The position numbers and the translations under genes were made by a program. Under the pieces are notes generated by a model. It made no database searches, was not told where the DNA came from, and saw only the letters and a program-made list of their open reading frames with translations. From a virus: DNA of 33,068 nucleotides. The stretch lies in the IMG/VR virus record IMGVR_UViG_3300030329_003112, positions 1 to 33,068 of that record. The stretch is one strand, 5' to 3'. This document shows, one piece after another, positions 27,573-33,068 of the stretch (the stretch's first letter is position 1; every line of letters begins with the position of its first letter).

Positions 27573-30500
27573 ATGTTTGGGTTCTTGAGCAGAAACAAGA
27601 AGCAGTATAGTCAAGATGTAAGTGCAACTGTTCCACTAACATACAATCTGGAGCAGGCTTTGTATCCAGAGTCTAATTACCTCAACTTTGCAAAAGAAGG
27701 CTATGGCAAGAACGAGATTGTCCATGCCTGTATCAGAGAACTATCCTCCTCTATCTCAAATCCCAGATATATGCTAGAAGTTCCAACAAGTGAAGGAGGC
27801 TTCTCAGAACTGGAATCAGGAGACCTATATGAACTGATGCAGTATCCAACACCTAGTCAGGATTGGGCTAGTTGGCTAGAAGAACTGGTCACATATCTGA
27901 TGGTGAGTGGGAATGTATATATATTAAAAGAAAGGGCAAAGACAAGAAAGCTTACAGCTCTGCCTTTATTGAGACCAGACAGAATGACAATCAATGGTGG
28001 CACTCATGGAGCAGAATCATATACTTACGAAATAGGCGAGAGCGAATACACCATCCCTGCTGAAGATGTATGTCATCTAGCATTACCAAATCCATCAGGA
28101 GACTTGTATGGATTAGCTCCATTACAGGTTCTGGCTAGGACAGTTAATCTTGATTTAAATATGACAGACTATGCAAAGGTGTTTTTCCAGAACGCAGGTG
28201 TGCCTTCTGGGTTACTAAAGGTCAAAAGAAGGCTACAGTCTCAAGAAGAGGCTTCTGTAATCAGGAACAGGTGGAGAAGCCAGTTTGGTGGAAAGAACAA
28301 CTTCCATAGAGTGGCGATAATGGATGATGATGCTGAATATCAGCCAATGGCATCCACTATGAAAGACTTGGCTCTTAATGAGCTTCACAACTTCACAGAA
28401 GCTAGGATATGTGCTGTCTTTGGAGTGCCTCCTATTTTGATAGGAGCTAATGTAGGTCTGGAAAGGGCTACATACTCTAATTACAGAGAAGCAAGGTTCA
28501 GCTTTAATGCTGAGACAGTCCAACCTCTGGTCAACAAGATTGTCAGGTTCTTAAATTATGGGATAGCTAAAGAATATTCTAATCAGGGTAAGTTCTCAGT
28601 AGATAAGGGGACATTGCTTGATATGATTGATGATAAAGAGTCCAATAGCCAAAGAGCCATGGCTTTATTTGACAAAGGCTTATTAACACTTAATGAAGCT
28701 CGTGAACTAGTTGGGGTGGAAGCTATGGATGGAGGAGATGTAAGGAGAGTTCCTGCAAATATGACTGAACTAGCAGAAGGGGAAGTGTTAGAGAGAGATG
28801 CTTCTCCCTTACCTTTCCAACCAACTGCTCCTTCTGTAGAAGTGGTTGAGCCAGAAGTGGTTGAGCCAGAAAAAGACCTTTTTCCTCCCAAAGTATTATC
28901 GCCTACAAAACAAAGTCTAGCTTCAACTGTTCACGAGGAACAGAAGTCAGACTTACTTAGAGGAGCAGTCAAGCTAAGAAGGAATCTTCTGCTAGACAGA
29001 GAAGAACTTGAGGATGATATGGAAGTAGATGTGAATAGATATCTACTTAGGGTAAAGAATAGGATTGATGGCATATTGGGTAGATTGATGGAAAGGTCAG
29101 CTTCTCTGGATGAACTGAAGCAGTTGCCATTTAATGCAGATGGCTTAGTTAGCCCAATAGAAGAAAGTAATCTAGCTAATATCTTATATAAACACTACAG
29201 AAGAATAACAAAACAGACATGGGAACATATCAATGATGCAGGTATAGCAGGTCAACTCGATTGGTCTGAAAAGCTACCTGCTGTTTCAGGCTTATTGACA
29301 CAAGCTCCTGCTAGAGCCAAGCTGATTCACAGCACAACAAGCAAGAGGGTGAAGGATATAATCTCCCTATCAGAACAAAGAGGCTATTCAATAGAGCAGA
29401 TAGTCAGAGGTGTACCTAAAGACAAATTTAGAGGTATGCAGTCCACTCTGGGAGAAACAAAGACCAGAGCTAGGCTTATAGCTAGGACTGAAACCATGAG
29501 AACCCAGAACCTGTCAACTCTGGGCTATTACAAGGCACAGGAATTTGAATATGTACAGGCAACTGACCCAGATGGAGATGCAGGCGATACTTATGTAGAC
29601 CCCGGTGACCCATATGGCAGAACCTGTATAGAAAGAGATGGTCAAGTCTACACTGTAGAGCAGGCAAACAATATCAACGACCATCCTAATGGAACTCTGT
29701 CATGGTCTCCAATGCCCAGAGACTTTGTTCCAGAAGAAGCTAATATACAGAACCCTTCTCAGGATGTCCTGCCTCCTGCTCCTCCAAAGAGAGAGCCAGA
29801 GTTTGATGTTAATAAATGGCAACCAGAAGTGAGTATTGAAAATTCTGTTGTTAAATCAATTGGACAGGATGCCGCTAATAATCGTAGTGCAGAAACGATT
29901 TCTGTTATATCGCAAGTAGCAAGAAGCCTGAAGCCTAATTTGGCAAAGAAACTAAAAACCAGATATGATGATGTAGCTCATAGACCAACAATTAAATTAG
30001 ATATACCTCCTTCAGGAAAAGTAAAGAAACCTTCTGGGGTATATTGGTATTCACGCAACCTTAAAAACCTTGAATACTTCGACCACATACACATTAAAGC
30101 AGGTATGGAAAATTGGGCAATGGCTCATGAAATGGGTCATCAGATAATGCACCCACAAAGGCTTATAGATTGGCTTGGAGAAGCACAGGCTAAAGCGTTT
30201 ACAAAAGCGATGAAGTCACAATTCAGGGGTAAGCACGCTAGTCAACGCAATCTCATTAAGAAAGTCTGGGTGAAATCCCATGTTGATAGTAAAGGAGTAG
30301 AGTATGGGTGGTACAAAGAGATATATAAGGGCAAAGCTGTTTCTAGGTATTCAAGAAACAATTACCATGAATTTGTAGCAGAGAATTTTAAATATATGAT
30401 TACAGACCCAAAGACAATGAAGAAAGAATTTCCTGAAATCTATGATATATTCAGAAAGTATTTGCTTAAACCACAAACAGCAGAATGGAAGTCATTGCGA

Positions 30501-30581
30501 GTGAATGGTGTACCTGCTAGTGGTCAAAGAACCAGTCCAGTGTTTAACACTGTTGGCGAAGTAGTCGATATAGGTCAATAG
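27573..30581 (+). CDS. Portal protein fused to MuF domain and C-terminal zincin-like domain
   Basis: A 1002-residue protein if it starts at ATG 27573 (MFGFLSRNKKQYSQDVSATV; AGAGGTGTAT before it). A GTG at 27534 would add 13 residues. Residues 1-425 are an HK97-type portal (FGVPPILIGANVGLERATYS). A Pro/Glu/Val linker follows (APSVEVVEPEVVEPEKD). Residues ~460-725 are MuF-like, with ARLIARTETMRTQNLSTLGY and a DHPNGTLSWSPMPR ending. The C-terminal 240 residues have AHEMGHQIM, a perfect HExxH zinc-binding motif near residue 852, and NYHEFVAENFKYM near 931. This is the layout of MuF-linked toxins delivered with phage DNA. Usually portal and MuF are separate genes. Confidence 0.85.
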   Translation: MFGFLSRNKKQYSQDVSATVPLTYNLEQALYPESNYLNFAKEGYGKNEIVHACIRELSSSISNPRYMLEVPTSEGGFSELESGDLYELMQYPTPSQDWASWLEELVTYLMVSGNVYILKERAKTRKLTALPLLRPDRMTINGGTHGAESYTYEIGESEYTIPAEDVCHLALPNPSGDLYGLAPLQVLARTVNLDLNMTDYAKVFFQNAGVPSGLLKVKRRLQSQEEASVIRNRWRSQFGGKNNFHRVAIMDDDAEYQPMASTMKDLALNELHNFTEARICAVFGVPPILIGANVGLERATYSNYREARFSFNAETVQPLVNKIVRFLNYGIAKEYSNQGKFSVDKGTLLDMIDDKESNSQRAMALFDKGLLTLNEARELVGVEAMDGGDVRRVPANMTELAEGEVLERDASPLPFQPTAPSVEVVEPEVVEPEKDLFPPKVLSPTKQSLASTVHEEQKSDLLRGAVKLRRNLLLDREELEDDMEVDVNRYLLRVKNRIDGILGRLMERSASLDELKQLPFNADGLVSPIEESNLANILYKHYRRITKQTWEHINDAGIAGQLDWSEKLPAVSGLLTQAPARAKLIHSTTSKRVKDIISLSEQRGYSIEQIVRGVPKDKFRGMQSTLGETKTRARLIARTETMRTQNLSTLGYYKAQEFEYVQATDPDGDAGDTYVDPGDPYGRTCIERDGQVYTVEQANNINDHPNGTLSWSPMPRDFVPEEANIQNPSQDVLPPAPPKREPEFDVNKWQPEVSIENSVVKSIGQDAANNRSAETISVISQVARSLKPNLAKKLKTRYDDVAHRPTIKLDIPPSGKVKKPSGVYWYSRNLKNLEYFDHIHIKAGMENWAMAHEMGHQIMHPQRLIDWLGEAQAKAFTKAMKSQFRGKHASQRNLIKKVWVKSHVDSKGVEYGWYKEIYKGKAVSRYSRNNYHEFVAENFKYMITDPKTMKKEFPEIYDIFRKYLLKPQTAEWKSLRVNGVPASGQRTSPVFNTVGEVVDIGQ

Positions 30582-30590
30582 GAGATATTA

Positions 30591-30995
30591 ATGCCACAAA
30601 TAATTCAAAGACCAAAAGAGGACACTGATAATTCAGTAATTTTAATAAAATACAAGATATATAAGTCAACTGTGGGAAGCGAAAGAAAATTAATAGGTAC
30701 TATTGATTGGACACAGGAGGAGTGGAAGTTTCAGGTACAGGAGGATGATGAAGTATTAGCTCAATTGAATGGCATACAGGATGAAGGAAAGATTGTGGGG
30801 TATGAGTCAGATGAGATTGAAGATGGAGATGGGGTCGTAATAGCAGATTTTGGACAGACAGTCATTCGTGCTAATGACCCTGATTTTGTTGATGCTTTAA
30901 CAGCTCAACTGAATCTCAGCATAGGAAGTCCAACAACCAGTTATATGGTTAGCAGACAGGCAATATACGAAGATGGAATCAAGATAGGAGAGTGA
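30591..30995 (+). CDS. Acidic protein between the portal-MuF-zincin gene and the protease
   Basis: A 134-residue acidic protein (DEGKIVGYESDEIEDGDGVV in the middle; beta-rich around VILIKYKIYKSTVGSE). The ribosome site is AGGAGATATTA. Nothing matches a head protein family I recognise. Its place directly behind a toxin-like domain, its small size and its strongly negative charge are typical of immunity proteins, but a structural role is also possible. It ends 1 nt before the protease start. Confidence 0.6.
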   Translation: MPQIIQRPKEDTDNSVILIKYKIYKSTVGSERKLIGTIDWTQEEWKFQVQEDDEVLAQLNGIQDEGKIVGYESDEIEDGDGVVIADFGQTVIRANDPDFVDALTAQLNLSIGSPTTSYMVSRQAIYEDGIKIGE

Positions 30996-30996
30996 T

Positions 30997-31626
30997 ATGA
31001 AGATTAATAAGACATTTAAACTAGAGGGAATCTCATCAGATGAAGATTCAGGGGTTGTTGAAGCGTATGTGAACACAATGGGCATACCTGATAAAGACAA
31101 TGACATCATAGCTCCTGATGCTTTTGATAAATCCATTGTTAATAATCTGCCTATTCCAGTGTTATCAGGACATGACCAATCTGCATTAGTGGGGAAGGTC
31201 ATAACAGCGAGAGCAGAACCAATAACTACTGATGAATACCAGTTATATGCAAAGATGCAGATGAACATGGAAACGCAATCAGGCAGAGATGCTTTCAGTA
31301 ATATCGCAGGAGACTTTGTTAGGGAATGGAGTGTTGGATTCAATATCCCTGACCCTGAGAAAGACATTGAATATGTCACAGTAGAAAAAGAAACAATTAG
31401 AAAGATAAAGAATCTTGATTGGGTAGAAGTATCAGCAGTTATTCGTGGTGCATCTCCTATGACATCAACTATCTCAGCAAAACAAGAACCTAATGAGCGA
31501 AGTGTTCCTACACAGCCAGACGAGACTGCCTTTGACACGACAGAAGTCGCCTCAGACACAGAATCACTCGAAAAGCAGATTGAGGTCACTCGCTTGAGGT
31601 TAAATTTAAAGAATAAAGAGGTTTAA
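30997..31626 (+). CDS. HK97-type prohead protease (S78)
   Basis: A 209-residue protein with the S78 signatures: VEAYVNTMGIPDKDNDIIAP near the start, the catalytic His in IPVLSGHDQSALVGKV at about residue 55, and the Ser in FVREWSVGFN at about residue 112. It matures the capsid by removing the N-terminal part of the major capsid protein, encoded next. The C-terminal 45 residues are acidic and probably removed or used for scaffold binding. The ribosome site is AGGAGAGTGAT. Confidence 0.9.
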   Translation: MKINKTFKLEGISSDEDSGVVEAYVNTMGIPDKDNDIIAPDAFDKSIVNNLPIPVLSGHDQSALVGKVITARAEPITTDEYQLYAKMQMNMETQSGRDAFSNIAGDFVREWSVGFNIPDPEKDIEYVTVEKETIRKIKNLDWVEVSAVIRGASPMTSTISAKQEPNERSVPTQPDETAFDTTEVASDTESLEKQIEVTRLRLNLKNKEV

Positions 31627-31632
31627 ATTATC

Positions 31633-32940
31633 ATGGATACTAAGTCCTTGAGAGAAGAAGCAGGAGCTTTATTAACTCTTGCAGACGAAAAAATAAAAGA
31701 TGGCGACATAGAGCAAGCTGACAAGATGCTCGAAGATGCCAAAGCAAAGATGGAGAAAGCTGAGTCTATAGATTTAGCTCAGTCCAAAATCAAAGCATTA
31801 TCAGGCGAATTTAACAAGCCTGTGAATAATGTTCCAGTCGTATCATCAGATGTCGCAAAATACGATGCTGACGATACTACTAGCCGAACAAAAGCAGACT
31901 ACAAGCCTGCTAGTTGGGTGAAAGGAATGCCTGCTATGGCACAGCCAATGTGGGTACAAGAGCAAATGGGTGACAACCAGAAGGCAGAAGCTGAGTTCCA
32001 AAAGAACACTTTTGTCAAATGGATGACTGCTCAGTCACAGGAGATGTTCTACAAGACTGCAACTCCTGATGAACTCAAAGCGATGCAGGAAGATACTGAT
32101 GCCGAGGGCGGCTACTTCGTGCCGGAAGAATTCATCAATCAGGTCATTCACGACCCCGGATTGCCTTCAGGTCTTAGGTCTCTTGCAACAGTAGTAAGGG
32201 TAGCATCCAAAGATGGATATATGCCTACTCTTGCAAGTGCATCATGGGCGGCTATTGCAGAAGAAGCAGCTTATTCAGACCAGACTCCTACAGTTGGTCA
32301 GGTAGCATTCGCATTGGAGAAATCTGGTGGACTCGTCAAAGTAACAAGAGAGCTACTTGATGATTCAGCAATTAATCTCCCTGCTATGCTTAGCCAGATA
32401 TTCCAAGAGGCTTCTGGCAGGTTCGAGGATGTTGGAATCCTTAATGGCAACAACACCACGAACTATGCAGGTATCTTGGCATCAGGTGGTGATTATGTCA
32501 TGGCGGCAACTGGTGCTTTGACAACTGCTGACTTATTGGGTATTTTCTACACCCTAGAATCTCAGCATAGAGCTAATGCCACATGGATAATGCCTTCATT
32601 GATATCCAAGGTTGTAAACTCGATACAATCAACAGGAACAGGTGTGACTGGCATAGATAGCCTGACTGCCGCTCCTGCTGATTTCTTGTTGGGCAAGCCT
32701 GTATCAAATAATGATATAAGTGGAAATGGTTTATCTACTTCCCTTGCCGCTAACAATGAAATTGGAATACTTGGCGACATGAAGCAGTATTACATTTTTG
32801 ACAGAGTTGGATTCACAATTCGCAGAAATGATTCACTCTACATGGAGAATGACCAAGTTGGATTCTTTGCATCACGCAGAGGAGATGGTCAGGTTGGTTT
32901 AGCCGCCGCATTCAAAATCTTGAAGTGTGCCGCTAGCTAA
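31633..32940 (+). CDS. HK97-fold major capsid protein
   Basis: A 435-residue protein. Residues 1-60 are a charged coiled coil (DTKSLREEAGALLTLADEKI; KMLEDAKAKMEKAESIDLAQ), the delta or scaffolding domain that the protease removes. The mature part starts around residue 110-150 and contains DTDAEGGYFVPEEFINQVI, which is typical of HK97 capsid proteins, and ends in GDGQVGLAAAFKILKCAAS. No HK97 cross-link Lys/Asn pair can be judged from sequence alone. It follows the protease as usual and is followed by a GC-rich hairpin. Confidence 0.93.
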   Translation: MDTKSLREEAGALLTLADEKIKDGDIEQADKMLEDAKAKMEKAESIDLAQSKIKALSGEFNKPVNNVPVVSSDVAKYDADDTTSRTKADYKPASWVKGMPAMAQPMWVQEQMGDNQKAEAEFQKNTFVKWMTAQSQEMFYKTATPDELKAMQEDTDAEGGYFVPEEFINQVIHDPGLPSGLRSLATVVRVASKDGYMPTLASASWAAIAEEAAYSDQTPTVGQVAFALEKSGGLVKVTRELLDDSAINLPAMLSQIFQEASGRFEDVGILNGNNTTNYAGILASGGDYVMAATGALTTADLLGIFYTLESQHRANATWIMPSLISKVVNSIQSTGTGVTGIDSLTAAPADFLLGKPVSNNDISGNGLSTSLAANNEIGILGDMKQYYIFDRVGFTIRRNDSLYMENDQVGFFASRRGDGQVGLAAAFKILKCAAS

Positions 32941-32951
32941 GTGGTAATTAT

Positions 32952-32978
32952 CAGGGGGGAGGATACCCCTTCCCCCTG
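32952..32978 (+). promoter_or_regulatory. GC-rich hairpin after the capsid gene (right copy)
   Basis: 32952-32962 pairs with 32968-32978 over 11 bp. Compared with the left copy, both arms are one base shorter at corresponding places, so the stem stays fully paired. Possible partial terminator or mRNA stabiliser after the capsid gene. Confidence 0.7.
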
Positions 32979-32996
32979 AATTAAAGGGAGGCAATT

Positions 32997-33068
32997 ATGC
33001 CAAAAGTAAAGTGTGTAAAAGATGTATCATTAGGAAGTTTAGGGCAAGCATTTGTCGCAGGTGAAACA
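32997..33068 (+). CDS. Small protein downstream of capsid (partial second copy)
   Basis: The first 24 codons of the same gene as at 139-312, interrupted by the right edge of the window. It is identical in sequence to the left copy. Confidence 0.9.
   Translation, partial: MPKVKCVKDVSLGSLGQAFVAGET

Larger units (their letters stand above)
32861..33068. repeat. Right copy of the terminal direct repeat
   Basis: The last 208 bases repeat bases 1-210 except that a G run has six instead of seven bases and a C run has five instead of six. Features here are the same as at the left end: the capsid gene's end, hairpin and the start of the small downstream gene. Confidence 0.9.

Noticed and set aside
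30897-31589. 230-residue reverse reading frame
   Set aside because: It lies fully opposite the prohead protease gene, has no ribosome site, and reads as low-complexity Ser/Ile-rich sequence, so it is a shadow of the real gene.
1-33068. CRISPR arrays, insertion sequences, rRNA
   Set aside because: No regularly spaced repeats with unique spacers, no transposase and no rRNA-like sequence were seen on reading through both strands.

Overview
The window is a complete, AT-rich genome of a tailed bacterial virus, probably a siphovirus, opened inside the major capsid gene. The first 210 bases return as the last 208, so the molecule is circular or terminally redundant with a unique length near 32,860 bp. 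Sigma70-like promoters, AGGAGG-type ribosome sites, a DnaC-type helicase loader and an HK97-type head and tail set point to a bacterial host. The host itself cannot be named from the sequence. I found no integrase and no recognisable endolysin.

Layout. (1) A forward structural operon starts at about 27.4 kb with the portal, MuF and zincin fusion, prohead protease and major capsid protein. It continues across the contig joint at position 1 through the connectors, tail terminator, two tail-tube paralogues, tail chaperones, a short tape measure, an S74-terminated fibre, baseplate and fibre genes and several small membrane proteins, and ends at a bidirectional terminator at 12.6 kb. (2) A forward replication and packaging operon (20.7-26.5 kb) encodes a helix-turn-helix protein, a winged-helix initiator with an internal iteron origin, a DnaC-like loader, a VRR-NUC nuclease, terminase small and large subunits and a Com-like zinc ribbon. 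(3) A reverse-strand accessory block (20.5-12.65 kb, plus a separate two-gene unit at 27.3-26.5 kb) consists mostly of small unknown genes, with a DNA methyltransferase and a ribbon-helix-helix protein. (4) A short forward cassette at 13.07-13.42 kb (promoter, two small genes, terminator) looks like a moron.

The most unusual part is the regulation of the reverse block. Six promoters share repeats of TGTTKA in roughly 9-bp phase that run into the -35 box. Nearly all genes use an extended AGGAGTTTAG ribosome site. Four gene junctions carry the same three-hairpin RNA, each 6-7 nt after a stop codon, with an invariant first hairpin and second and third stems that differ in sequence but keep pairing. 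G-U wobbles in these stems form only in the reverse-strand RNA. Another junction (19,665-19,719) carries a canonical hammerhead ribozyme with every core nucleotide present. The block therefore appears to be a chain of co-regulated modules whose mRNAs are separated or dosed by RNA structures.

The second notable item is a single polypeptide joining the portal, a MuF domain and a C-terminal HEMGH metallopeptidase-like domain. This resembles MuF-linked polymorphic toxins, and an unknown acidic protein encoded directly downstream could be its immunity partner.
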